DNA from: Methylohalobius sp.
Lineage (GTDB): Bacteria > Pseudomonadota > Gammaproteobacteria > Methylococcales > Methylothermaceae
DNA: 53,649 bases
NCBI GenBank assembly: GCA_026415315.1
Contig: JAOAHI010000011.1
Location: 1-53,649 of the forward strand
Direction of reading: 5' to 3'
Of this stretch, positions 26,046 to 34,522 are shown piece by piece. Position numbers and translations under genes: made by a program. Positions within the stretch are counted from its first letter, which is position 1, and every line of letters starts with the position of its first letter. The notes beneath the pieces were generated by a model that worked only from the letters and a program-made list of their open reading frames with translations, was not told the origin of the DNA and searched no databases.

Positions 26046-26677
26046 ATGCGATAAAAACTGTAGGCGAATGAAAAGAGGGCAAGCCAGGTGGCCGTCGCCA
26101 AAAGCTCCAATCGACCTGGAATCGAAGTCAGCCCCAGGATCAGACTAAACAGAAGCATGCTTCCTATCCAGCGCGTCACTCTCAAGCCGGGAAGGTCAAA
26201 GGCCGACAGGCGCATAGTCCAAAGCGCCAGCACAAAGCCGTAGCGCAGGGCTCCAGGTACTAGCAGCCATAAGGGTAGGGTGCGTTCGACGAGGACAAGA
26301 CCTAAGATCAAAGTAAAACAAGCGTCGGTCTCTTTGTCCAGCAAGTCGCCAAAGTCCGACACTTCGCCCAAGCGGCGGGCGATAAAGCCATCTAGTCCAT
26401 CGAGCAGCCAGATGGCAGCAGCTACCCCTGCCGCCCAGCTTCCGGTCAGGGGCAAGGCAAGAGTTAGCCCCAGGCGCGCTAGGGTAATGGTGTTGGCCAC
26501 GCCCAATCCGTAGGAAGTCGCGTATCCCAGCTGTACTAGAAAGGCAAAAGAAATCCCAGCTGCCACCTGCAAGACCCAAGCTGGGGCTAGGTCAAGCGCG
26601 TACAGACAGGTAAACGCTAAAAGGCATGCGGCGTGGGCTATGCCCCAGCGATCAATGCGACTTCGGGCAGCAGCCAT
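26018..26677 (-). CDS. CDP-alcohol phosphatidyltransferase-family protein
   Basis: Integral membrane transferase that joins a CDP-activated alcohol to another alcohol, usually in phospholipid synthesis. The complete family signature is present: DGLDGFIAR, then eight residues, then GDLLDKETD, which supplies the metal-binding Asp residues. About six hydrophobic helices are visible in roughly 219 residues. I start at ATG 26677 (MAAARSRIDRW); the frame is open to 26776 but that lead would be transcribed across the start of the divergent glycosyltransferase. Only 21 bases separate the two divergent starts. It is not obviously PgsA or PssA, and its setting suggests a dedicated rather than housekeeping lipid. 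Confidence 0.9.
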   Translation of the reverse strand: MAAARSRIDRWGIAHAACLLAFTCLYALDLAPAWVLQVAAGISFAFLVQLGYATSYGLGVANTITLARLGLTLALPLTGSWAAGVAAAIWLLDGLDGFIARRLGEVSDFGDLLDKETDACFTLILGLVLVERTLPLWLLVPGALRYGFVLALWTMRLSAFDLPGLRVTRWIGSMLLFSLILGLTSIPGRLELLATATWLALFSFAYSFYRIWPNRPALK

Positions 26678-26698
26678 AAACGGATTATACTGAACTAC

Positions 26699-27697
26699 AT
26701 GCGCGTCTTGCTCGTCCATCCGCCAGCGCTGTTTGCAAGTGGTGGCCACCGTTACAACCAGGCTATGCTGAAGCAAGCGAGAAAACGTGACCTGCCGGTG
26801 CGGGGTTTGCGCTGGTCAGGGTTGGGTCTGCCCGATTTTAAGAGAATCGACGTAGTGGTATGGGACAGCCTGTTTTTCGACCGCCTCGCTTGCATGGAGC
26901 TTTCGCATTCGCCGTACCATCTTCTCCTCTGTCACTTCCTGCCGTCTTTGAATCCCACTTTATGCCTTGAGCGCCGACAAGCACTGCGGGCGATGGAAGA
27001 GGCTGTTTTAACCCGGATGGCCGGCGTGATCGCCACCGGCCCCAAAGTAGCTGAGGAGCTGCGCCTGCGGTATCCAGGGATAAGGGTAGAGTTGTGCGAG
27101 CCGGGGGTAGAAGAGTGTTTTTTGTCTCCTCGCCTAAGGGTTTCGCCCTCATCTCCGTCGCTTGAGTGGATAACGGTAGCTAACTTGTTGCCGGCTAAAG
27201 GTTATTTGGAGATGCTGGATATTCTGGCCAGACTTCATCGCTATTCTTGGCGTTGGCATTGGGTAGGATCCAGCCCGGACCCGCTTTATGCTCTGCATTT
27301 GCAAATGAAAATTCGCAAGCTCGGACTGGGGGGGCGGATCGTTGACCATGGGGAAGTCTCGCACGTGCACCTGCCCCGACTTCTGGACGCCGCCGATTGG
27401 TTCCTATTTCCCAGCTGGTTTGAAAGCTTTGGCATGGCTCTGCAGGAAGCGGTCGCGCGCAGGTTGCCGATTATCAGTAGCCGCGTTGGAGTGGCTGAGC
27501 GCTGGGTCGTTCCTGGGCGTACGGGTTTTTTGCTTGAACCCGGCGCATGGACCGATTTTTCTAAAGTGATCAGGCGCTGTTTGGTTGATCCCAGGCCGAA
27601 ACGCATATGGCAGCTTGGGTATCGGTACTTGCCCTCTCCGCCGACCTGGGGAGAGGTGTTTGAGCGTTGGTGGAAAGCCGTGGAGGCTTTAGTCTAA
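26699..27697 (+). CDS. GT4-family glycosyltransferase
   Basis: About 332 residues, GT-B fold. The N terminus MRVLLVHPPALFASGG fits a GT4 start, and the C-terminal half carries LDAADWFLFPSWFESFGMALQEA with the nucleotide-sugar Glu pair, then IISSRVGVAERWVVPGRTGF. The donor cannot be told from sequence. The ATG at 26699 lies about eight bases after TATACT with no ribosome-binding site, so the message may be leaderless. It is divergent from the CDP-alcohol transferase and probably acts in the same pathway. The 3' end overlaps the GGDEF-EAL gene by nine bases. Confidence 0.88.
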   Translation: MRVLLVHPPALFASGGHRYNQAMLKQARKRDLPVRGLRWSGLGLPDFKRIDVVVWDSLFFDRLACMELSHSPYHLLLCHFLPSLNPTLCLERRQALRAMEEAVLTRMAGVIATGPKVAEELRLRYPGIRVELCEPGVEECFLSPRLRVSPSSPSLEWITVANLLPAKGYLEMLDILARLHRYSWRWHWVGSSPDPLYALHLQMKIRKLGLGGRIVDHGEVSHVHLPRLLDAADWFLFPSWFESFGMALQEAVARRLPIISSRVGVAERWVVPGRTGFLLEPGAWTDFSKVIRRCLVDPRPKRIWQLGYRYLPSPPTWGEVFERWWKAVEALV

Positions 27698-30553
27698 GCG
27701 CACCGAAGTGGGAACAGACGAGAGTGCGTTAATCGCCATGTGCCGGCTTGGGCGCCCAATGTGGAATCCCTGGACGTAGTCCACCTCAAGCTCACGTAAG
27801 GTTTCCAGAGTCGCTTGATCCTCTACGCCTTCGGCTACTACCTTTTGCCCATAGCCGTGAGCCAAAGTCACAATTGCCTGGACAAAAGCGCGGTCCCTGG
27901 GATCTTTAGCCAGCTTGCTGACGAACGATTGATCGATCTTCACGTAAGCGATGGGCAAATGCTTTAAGTAGTGAAATGAGCTAAAGCCGGCGCCAAAATC
28001 GTCGATAGCAAATTGAAAACCGAATTCGGTTAACTCGTCCATAATTTGACGGGCAGCATTGAGATCGGTAATGGCCGCTGTTTCCGTGACCTCAAGTAAA
28101 AGGTGTTTGGGGTTGAGGCTATTGGATCGCAGGCGGTCCTTGAGTGGATGAATCCAATGCGTGTCGGTCAAGGCATAAGCGGACAGGTTGATGGCCAGGA
28201 GTGGGCGGTTGGGATAGGTGCCGGTAGGCAAAATCTTGAGTGCTTCTTCGACCACGAAGCGGTCTATGGCTGGCATAAGCCCTGAGCGTTGAGCGGCATC
28301 GATGAACGCGCCGGGCAGGACGAGGCTGCCATCTTCTTGTTCCAAGCGCAACAGGGCTTCGTGGTATACGATGGCTTGCCCCCGCGTCTCGGCGATGGGC
28401 TGAAAGTAGAAGCGCAGACGCTTTTCGGCCAGCGCTCGGGTGAGGACCTCTTTCCAATAAACACGCCGCCCCACTCCCTCTCGTGCCTGATCCTGAAACG
28501 AGAACAAATGGTAGCGCCCACGCCCGCTCTGTTTGGCCTGATACATGGCCAAGTCGGCATTGGCCAGGAGGTCTTGGAGATTGTCGCCGTGATGGGGAAT
28601 CAAGACGATCCCGATGCTGGCGGAGACGCGATAGGTTCGGCCAGCATAAGTAAACGGCGTCTCTATCAGGCGATCATTTAAGCCACGGGCAAACGCTTCA
28701 GCCCCTTCAGCTTTGGTGTCGGCCATTAACACGGCGAACTCATCTCCTCCTAAGCGAGCGACGACGTCGGAGCGCCGGGTACGCTCCTGTAAGATTTCCG
28801 CTAAAAGTTTTAGCAGAGCATCGCCAGCGGCATGCCCGCTCGAATCGTTGATGTCCTTGAAGTGGTCTAGGTCGAACAGAATCAACGCACAGATCCTTTG
28901 GGCGCGTTGAACCTCAGCTAAGGTTCTTTCTAGTTCCTCTTGAAACCGATGACGGTTGTATAGCCCGGTCAGCGGATCGTGGTTGGCCAACCAAGCCAGC
29001 CTGGCCTCGGCCCGCACCCGATCGGTTACATCCAACCCCACCGACAGCACGGCAGTTTGGCTGGAATGGGATTCTTTAAGGCGGGTGTGAACCCAGACGA
29101 TGTCGCGCAAGGTACCGTCACAGCAGCGGATCTCCAATTCATGCTGGAAACGCACCTCCCCCTCTCCCACCGGTTTTTTGAGCCACTGGTAGAAATCCTG
29201 AGCGGCACTGGGATGATGCAACAGGAACGTAAACGGCTGACCGGATAATTCGGCATAGGAAAATCCAGTCAAGCTCAGGCCATGGTCGTTGACAGTGCGG
29301 ATTAGACCCTCTTTAGTCTGAGTCAAAATGATTACCTGAGCGGCGTTGAGCAGGCCGCGGATAAAGTCGCGTTCGTCAGCCAGTTCGCGGTTGCGAATGG
29401 CAAGCGCTCGGGCTTGATTTTCTAACTGTATGGACAGGCGCACCGCCGTCTCATCAAGGACGTCGATTTCGTCGTATAGCTCGATCTTCGAGCGTGCTCT
29501 TCCTAGTAAGTTGCGCGCCTCGCTGTAGCGCCCCTGGGCCAGCAGGGGAAGAGTCGTAGCCAGGCGCTCTAATCGGCGCGTGGGGGCGCGAATCAAAAGC
29601 AGCAGGATCAATTCTCCAGCTGCAGCGAGGGCAAGGATTTTAAGCAGTACCCCCAAGGTTGTTTGCCGGATGTGCTGGACGGTTTCAGTCACATCCGAAA
29701 TCAGTAGGATTTTTCCCTCAGGCGCTTCGATCAGGCGGTTTAATGGGATGGGGTGGATGGCGTAAGTGGCGTGCTGCCAGGTAATCAATTCCTCGCTCAG
29801 CGGTTCCAGCTCGAAGTAACGGCTGGCGAGGTATTCCAGGAACGCGCTTAAAGTCTTGCGATTGGTGAGCGCAACGATCCGCGCTGGGCGCGGGGAAGAG
29901 TCGGGAGCTTTAAGCACGATGCCGATTTCGGTGTTGGTTCCAGTGACAGCCCGAAAGTCGAGAATCAGGTCAGCGATCGACTGGGCGACCTCGATGGCGC
30001 CGACGTTTTTGCCCTCGGCGAGCGCCGGCACCAGTGCACGCAGAGCGCATTCTTCGGCGCAGGTCAGGAGTACTTTAGGGGTTTCGTCAGCATACACCCC
30101 TTCGAGCAGGGAGCGGATTTGCGAGTCGGCTAAATCGGCTGCAGTGCGTTCCGGAGGCCACTGCCACACCAATCGGCGCTGAGCGTCGAATAGTCCCAGG
30201 CTCTGCAAATCGAGTTCGTAGTGAAGCGTGGAGAGGCGTATCAGGGACGGGGGAAGCGGTTCGGAAGGTTTGAGCAGTAGGGGTTGAGACAAATCGACCA
30301 GCATTGCTGCTACCGATCCTAAGCGCTGTAACCTATCAGCGCTGCGTTCAAGAAGGCCATGCATTTCTTGTTCTATGCTGGCAAAGTGTGCGTCTAGCTC
30401 CCGATCAAACTGGCGGTGTAAATAAAAGTAGTTCAACACGCCGAAGCTTAAGGTCAAAGCTGCGATCAGAAGGCTCAAATGGAACAGAGCCTGAAGGCGC
30501 AGGCTCACGAAACGGCGAAGACTTTTTTTAGACGGGGGCCTTAGAGAAAGCAT
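27689..30553 (-). CDS. membrane-anchored PAS-GGDEF-EAL c-di-GMP protein
   Basis: A 954-residue sensor controlling cyclic di-GMP. An N-terminal transmembrane helix (LFHLSLLIAALTLSFGVLNY) is followed by a periplasmic sensing region of about 250 residues, a second helix near 310-330 (LLKILALAAAGELILLLLI), a HAMP-like linker, and a PAS domain (about 410-535). The GGDEF domain has an intact RLGGDEF motif with an inhibitory-site RRSD five residues before it. The EAL domain has YHEALLRLEQ, LEVTETA, AIDDFGAGFSSF and AEGVED, so both activities look possible. It is separated from the upstream gene by a 361-base gap. Confidence 0.95.
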   Translation of the reverse strand: MLSLRPPSKKSLRRFVSLRLQALFHLSLLIAALTLSFGVLNYFYLHRQFDRELDAHFASIEQEMHGLLERSADRLQRLGSVAAMLVDLSQPLLLKPSEPLPPSLIRLSTLHYELDLQSLGLFDAQRRLVWQWPPERTAADLADSQIRSLLEGVYADETPKVLLTCAEECALRALVPALAEGKNVGAIEVAQSIADLILDFRAVTGTNTEIGIVLKAPDSSPRPARIVALTNRKTLSAFLEYLASRYFELEPLSEELITWQHATYAIHPIPLNRLIEAPEGKILLISDVTETVQHIRQTTLGVLLKILALAAAGELILLLLIRAPTRRLERLATTLPLLAQGRYSEARNLLGRARSKIELYDEIDVLDETAVRLSIQLENQARALAIRNRELADERDFIRGLLNAAQVIILTQTKEGLIRTVNDHGLSLTGFSYAELSGQPFTFLLHHPSAAQDFYQWLKKPVGEGEVRFQHELEIRCCDGTLRDIVWVHTRLKESHSSQTAVLSVGLDVTDRVRAEARLAWLANHDPLTGLYNRHRFQEELERTLAEVQRAQRICALILFDLDHFKDINDSSGHAAGDALLKLLAEILQERTRRSDVVARLGGDEFAVLMADTKAEGAEAFARGLNDRLIETPFTYAGRTYRVSASIGIVLIPHHGDNLQDLLANADLAMYQAKQSGRGRYHLFSFQDQAREGVGRRVYWKEVLTRALAEKRLRFYFQPIAETRGQAIVYHEALLRLEQEDGSLVLPGAFIDAAQRSGLMPAIDRFVVEEALKILPTGTYPNRPLLAINLSAYALTDTHWIHPLKDRLRSNSLNPKHLLLEVTETAAITDLNAARQIMDELTEFGFQFAIDDFGAGFSSFHYLKHLPIAYVKIDQSFVSKLAKDPRDRAFVQAIVTLAHGYGQKVVAEGVEDQATLETLRELEVDYVQGFHIGRPSRHMAINALSSVPTSVRLD

Positions 30554-30914
30554 TGGGTTTGAGGCACACTTGGGATAAATGCACGTGCGGGACGCTCCCG
30601 GAAGTGACTGTCATCTCGACACGGTCCCTTTGCTGCGCAAAAGGGACGATCAAGGAATATTCTGCCACCCCCTGTACCTTGGAAGGTGTTTATTTGCGCT
30701 TTACTGGTAGCGCCTAGTCTAAAGCAGAAAAAAGCGATCATGGCATTCTTGTGAGACGTACCTCGAACTAAAAGTTGCCTGTCGGTCTTCTCCAAAGAGA
30801 TGCGGGCGTGTGATTTATAAAAATGCGCGCGGTCTCTCCGGCCTCGATCTGAGAAACGGCTTTGACGATGCTGGCTATCTATCTAGTAAAGTATAGCTTT
30901 TACCTTACTCGGCT
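30554..30914. other. 361-base non-coding gap between GGDEF-EAL and the HDO-like gene
   Basis: No convincing gene. It contains an imperfect hairpin at 30624-30647 (GTCCCTTTGC, loop, GCAAAAGGGAC) and a minus-strand TATACT near 30891 that could start a long leader for the GGDEF-EAL gene. On the minus strand two short frames look protein-like (VEMTVTSGSVPHVHLSQVCL is part of one) but lack starts and are broken. This could be a decayed gene or a long regulated 5' leader. I looked for a cyclic-di-GMP riboswitch core and did not find one. Confidence 0.4.
30624..30647. other. imperfect inverted repeat (hairpin)
   Basis: Arms GTCCCTTTGC (30624-30633) and GCAAAAGGGAC (30637-30647), with one bulged A and a 3-base loop. 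No T-run follows on either strand, so it is not a standard terminator. It lies about 70 bases upstream of the GGDEF-EAL start. Confidence 0.5.
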
Positions 30915-32738
30915 TCAGAAGAGATAGGTACAGGCGTTGCGCAGCAAGGTAAGGGGACGCTTATTTAGCCACAGCTGAAAACCCACCGTCAGGGCGAGCA
31001 TCCACCCAAAGCGCCGTGCAGCGACGGCAAACGCGCGATAGCCCGTATAGATCCTTTGCCACTGCTGCTGCAATGCTCGTTCTCCGCCTGCGGAGAGCGT
31101 TTCTAGGTAGCAAAGGATCGCATCGGTAGCCAAAGCCGCATGGCCAGAGGATAAGTTGTCTATGGACTGGTGCAGGCGAACGATAGTAGCGTCCAAACCG
31201 TTGGCCTCCATTTCCCAGACCAGATGCCGATAGGCATGCCCTAAGCCGCTCAGTTCTATGGCGAGGTTTAGCCCTAAAAGCTCCGGCAAAAAATCCTCCG
31301 GAAACTGGCCAATAGCGAGCAAAAAAGCAGGTAAATCGAAAGCAAAGGGGAGAAATCGGGGATGGTGAATAAAGGCCTCCGAGTCAAAAGGGGGAAGAGA
31401 AATCCCCGCTTGATCTAGCAGTTGCCGATAGACATTAGCGTGGTTTTGGGCTGGATAGCCAGTACCGACTTCGTCGCAGAAGATCTGCCAAAGCCTGCTT
31501 CCTACCTCTGGATAGCGGCGCTTGAGAAGGAGACTTTTTGCCAGCCAACCTCCGTCCACGAGGATGGCCGGAGCCAGCTGTTCGATGCCAAACCGCAGGG
31601 CATTTAACGGTAGCGAGGGCAATCTCACCTCTGCGTCAGGCTGGTTTTGGCAAGCATACGTCTCCTCTATCCAGCGGCGAAACGCAGTCGGCGAATATGG
31701 AAAAGGCGGCTTGGCTCGAGCACGCTTTAAAATCTTTTGCACGTAGCATTTGGCTGCCGGTAGGCAGGCAGGGAAGCGTTCCAGGTGCAGCAACTGGTGA
31801 TAAAGCCGCTTGGGCGATGTGGAAGGAAAGTGCCTTGTGTCCATCGAATTTGACTCCGGGGGGTGGAGGATCGGAGGTGTACTGGTGGAAGCGACCGGTC
31901 CGGTCGCTCTTAAGGCCTCCTGATACAGCCACGTGCGCAGAAGTTCCTGTTCAGTCCGGCTAAACACACCGAACATAGCCCCGCCGAAGTCCATAGCTGC
32001 CAGGAACCGCTCGCGTTCGGGCGGGGTCAAGAGCGCATCTAGAAATTCCTCGCCGTGGCCTTGGGCTAACTCCTTGAGCCAGTCGTCCAATCCCCGTCCA
32101 GCTAACCGGATGCGGCTGTGGTGACCAATACCATAGCAGGCTTTCTCTTTGAGCAACCACAACAGCTGTCGGCGCCTGTCCCCGGCACGCGCCTCCCAGG
32201 CGGCCAACCAAGCATGGCTTAGTCGGTGGTAGAGAGCTTGGCCTGCTGCTATCCGCACTGGGTTGGCGACTAGAGAGACGGCTTTCTCTGCGCTCTCTGC
32301 GACCACCCGATAGCAGACTTTGCGGTCGAGGTTAAACATTCCCCCCTCTAGCTTAGCGTGGGCCAGAGTGAAACCCAGTATTTCTGGCAACCAGAGCAAA
32401 CCTCGTTCGCTTAGGGCACCGATCCAAGCAGCGCCGGAAGATAAGCAGGAATCCGGGCAGCGAATTGCCTGAAAAGCGCGGCGGTGACTTGCCACTGCTT
32501 CCTCCATGGCCAGCTGCAGATGCAGCAATCGAGCTCCCAGTTCGGTATGGGCGTTGGTCATAGTCACTGTCCCCCCCAACCAGCTGCCTTCGAGCTGACC
32601 GATGGGAGCAAACCAGGTCCCCCAGCGTTCCTTCAGCCAGCCGCGGACGGGTGAGGGCAAGGTGGGCGGCCCAGGATCCTCTACATGGGCAAGAGGAAAT
32701 TCAGGCCGCAATAGTTCAGAATTCTGGGGTGGGAACAT
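30915..32738 (-). CDS. large protein with C-terminal iron-containing redox enzyme (heme-oxygenase-like) domain
   Basis: A 607-residue protein. In the C-terminal half, FLPELLGLNLAIELSGLGHA is followed by LHQSIDNLSSGHAALATDA. This combination (E, H and the IDNxxxGHA motif) is typical of the iron-containing redox enzyme / Haem_oxygenas_2 family, whose relatives include diiron oxidases acting on fatty acids and amino acids. The N-terminal half carries a similar helix, LLWLPEILGFTLAHAKLEGG, but no IDNxxxGHA, and may be a decayed copy. A linker rich in Ser, Thr and Pro lies near 290-310. Its ATG overlaps the carbamoyltransferase by 23 bases, so the two are probably made together. Substrate unknown. 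Confidence 0.78.
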   Translation of the reverse strand: MFPPQNSELLRPEFPLAHVEDPGPPTLPSPVRGWLKERWGTWFAPIGQLEGSWLGGTVTMTNAHTELGARLLHLQLAMEEAVASHRRAFQAIRCPDSCLSSGAAWIGALSERGLLWLPEILGFTLAHAKLEGGMFNLDRKVCYRVVAESAEKAVSLVANPVRIAAGQALYHRLSHAWLAAWEARAGDRRRQLLWLLKEKACYGIGHHSRIRLAGRGLDDWLKELAQGHGEEFLDALLTPPERERFLAAMDFGGAMFGVFSRTEQELLRTWLYQEALRATGPVASTSTPPILHPPESNSMDTRHFPSTSPKRLYHQLLHLERFPACLPAAKCYVQKILKRARAKPPFPYSPTAFRRWIEETYACQNQPDAEVRLPSLPLNALRFGIEQLAPAILVDGGWLAKSLLLKRRYPEVGSRLWQIFCDEVGTGYPAQNHANVYRQLLDQAGISLPPFDSEAFIHHPRFLPFAFDLPAFLLAIGQFPEDFLPELLGLNLAIELSGLGHAYRHLVWEMEANGLDATIVRLHQSIDNLSSGHAALATDAILCYLETLSAGGERALQQQWQRIYTGYRAFAVAARRFGWMLALTVGFQLWLNKRPLTLLRNACTYLF

Positions 32739-34470
32739 GGGGCTTTAAAAATAGATAGTCTTCGAGCACTAAAAGGTCCAAGCCACAACTGGCGAAAATA
32801 GCTATGGCGTCTTCGGCGCTGTGGAGGATGGGTTTGCCCATCAGGTTAAAACTGGTATTGAGCAGCATAGGGACCCCAGTCAAGCGGTAGAAGGCTTCAA
32901 TTAGGCGGTGAAATCTTGGATTCCATTCGCGGCGTACGCTTTGCAGCCGCCCCGTGCCGTCTACGTGCACTACTGCTGGCACCTTAGACCTGATTTTCGG
33001 TTTAAAGCGCAGTGCTCGTTCCATGTAAGGAGAAGTTTGATAGTTTTCAAAAAATTCCGAACCGTGCTGGTCGAGGATGGCAGGAGCAAAGGGGCGAAAT
33101 TCCTCACGGAACTTAACTTGGGCGTTAAGCTTGTCTCTCAGGCTAGGGTCCCTAGGGTCGGCCAAAATGGAGCGGTTGCCTAAGGCACGTGGGCCAAACT
33201 CGGCTCTAGCCTGAACCCAGCCGACCGAATACCCCTTGGCCAGATAAGCAGCCACGATCTCCTCTAAGCGTTCTGGGAGGTAATAGTTCCTAAATCCACT
33301 AAAGCGAACTAAACGATCGATTTTCCCTCGCTCGACAGTGCTGCCTAGATACGGCAAGTGGCAACGGGGCGGAGGAGCTCCCGGATGGTCCTGGCACCAC
33401 GCGAGCAGGGCAGCGCCCAAAGCGGTTCCATCATCGGCGGGGGCGTAAGGGACGTGCAGGGCTTGAAACGGGGTCCTCTCGATGAGCTTGCCGTTGCAGG
33501 AAGAATTGAGCGCGCAACCTCCGCTTAGCACCAAGTTTGGGGAAGGCACAGTAGCATGCAGATTGGTCGCCAATTGGCAGACCAATTCAGTGAAAAATTC
33601 CTGGCCGGTTCGCGCTATGTCCGCCGCGCTTAAAGCAGCCTGGTTTGGTTTGCGCCGCCTGGCTTCCAGCTCCGGCCAAGCGGCAAGGATGGCAGCGAGA
33701 TCTTGGCGCAAGTTCAACCCCTCCACGCGCAGCATTTTCCTGAACCTGGCCAGCAATTCCTCTTCTACCTGGCCGTAGGCCGCCAAGCCCATTACTTTCC
33801 ACTCCTCACCCGCCAGCCAGTCAAAACCGCATAATTCCGTCAACCACATGTAGAAAAACCCAAGGCTGGCCAGACCGCGGCCAAGGTGAATGCGCTCCAG
33901 TTTTCCATCACGGTAGCGATAAGCCGCCACTGCTCCGCTTTCGCCGTAGGAGTCCAAGATCAAGCACGCCGCCTCGGGAAAAGGGCTGGAAAAGCAGGCT
34001 AGAGCGGCGTGGCAGTCGTGGTGGTCGAAGTGGCGAAAACAAAGCTTAGTGCTAGGAAAATGCTCGGCGACCTGGCGCACTAAGTTGACTCCTCCAAGCG
34101 GGAGGCTAGTGTTCTGACAAGCGAGCATGTGGAACAGCTTGTACTTTTCCAAAAAAGTGGCATGATCGCGGTAGCCTTTAGCGATCAAGCCTTGGGGGGA
34201 AAAGTAGCCCAGCCAACGACTGGTGTACTCATACCAAGGGCGTCTTCGAGACCAGTTGGAGGCGATCACCCACTGGGCGTCAGGGTCGCAGTAACGCCTA
34301 AGCCACGAAGTGACGTGGGGCAGGGGGTCGGGCGGGCAGTTCAGACCCCGTTTGACCTGCAGGCTGCGCTCGGTTGCCTCGGCGAATACCACCGCGCCAT
34401 CTTGGTCGACGATGGCCAAAGCTGGGTCGTGGTAAGTGGTGCAAAGGCCAAGATAGATTCTCTCGGACAT
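32716..34470 (-). CDS. NodU/TobZ-type O-carbamoyltransferase
   Basis: A 584-residue enzyme that makes carbamoyl-adenylate from carbamoyl phosphate and ATP and transfers the carbamoyl group to a hydroxyl. The N-terminal ASKHA-like domain has YLGLCTTYHDPALAI, the metal-binding HFDHHDCHAALACFSSPF (about 148-165) and LILDSYGESGAVAAY. The C-terminal carbamoyltransferase domain has GWVQARAEFGPRALGNRSI, ADPRDPSLRDKLN, and LNTSFNLMGKPI, all family hallmarks. I start at 34470 (MSERIYLG); the open lead to 34524 is not conserved-looking. Known relatives decorate Nod factors, tobramycin, cephamycins and similar products. Here the neighbours are two oxidative enzymes, so the acceptor may be the hydroxyl they install. 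Confidence 0.93.
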   Translation of the reverse strand: MSERIYLGLCTTYHDPALAIVDQDGAVVFAEATERSLQVKRGLNCPPDPLPHVTSWLRRYCDPDAQWVIASNWSRRRPWYEYTSRWLGYFSPQGLIAKGYRDHATFLEKYKLFHMLACQNTSLPLGGVNLVRQVAEHFPSTKLCFRHFDHHDCHAALACFSSPFPEAACLILDSYGESGAVAAYRYRDGKLERIHLGRGLASLGFFYMWLTELCGFDWLAGEEWKVMGLAAYGQVEEELLARFRKMLRVEGLNLRQDLAAILAAWPELEARRRKPNQAALSAADIARTGQEFFTELVCQLATNLHATVPSPNLVLSGGCALNSSCNGKLIERTPFQALHVPYAPADDGTALGAALLAWCQDHPGAPPPRCHLPYLGSTVERGKIDRLVRFSGFRNYYLPERLEEIVAAYLAKGYSVGWVQARAEFGPRALGNRSILADPRDPSLRDKLNAQVKFREEFRPFAPAILDQHGSEFFENYQTSPYMERALRFKPKIRSKVPAVVHVDGTGRLQSVRREWNPRFHRLIEAFYRLTGVPMLLNTSFNLMGKPILHSAEDAIAIFASCGLDLLVLEDYLFLKPHVPTPEF

Positions 34471-34522
34471 AAATGATGATAAGCTTTTCTCGTTGGCCGT
34501 TTTTACTAAGAACAAACATACC

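Noticed and set aside
30541-30795. 84-codon minus-strand open frame ahead of the GGDEF-EAL gene
   Set aside because: No ribosome-binding site, no recognisable motif, and it overlaps the GGDEF-EAL start; a competing frame is equally protein-like.
30554-30914. Cyclic-di-GMP riboswitch before the GGDEF-EAL gene
   Set aside because: The conserved GEMM-type core sequences could not be found on the minus strand.
32716-34470. TsaD/Kae1 or HypF rather than carbamoyltransferase
   Set aside because: The C-terminal EFGPRALGNRSI and LNTSFNLMGKPI motifs belong to the NodU/TobZ family; HypF acylphosphatase and zinc-finger parts are absent, and length differs from TsaD.
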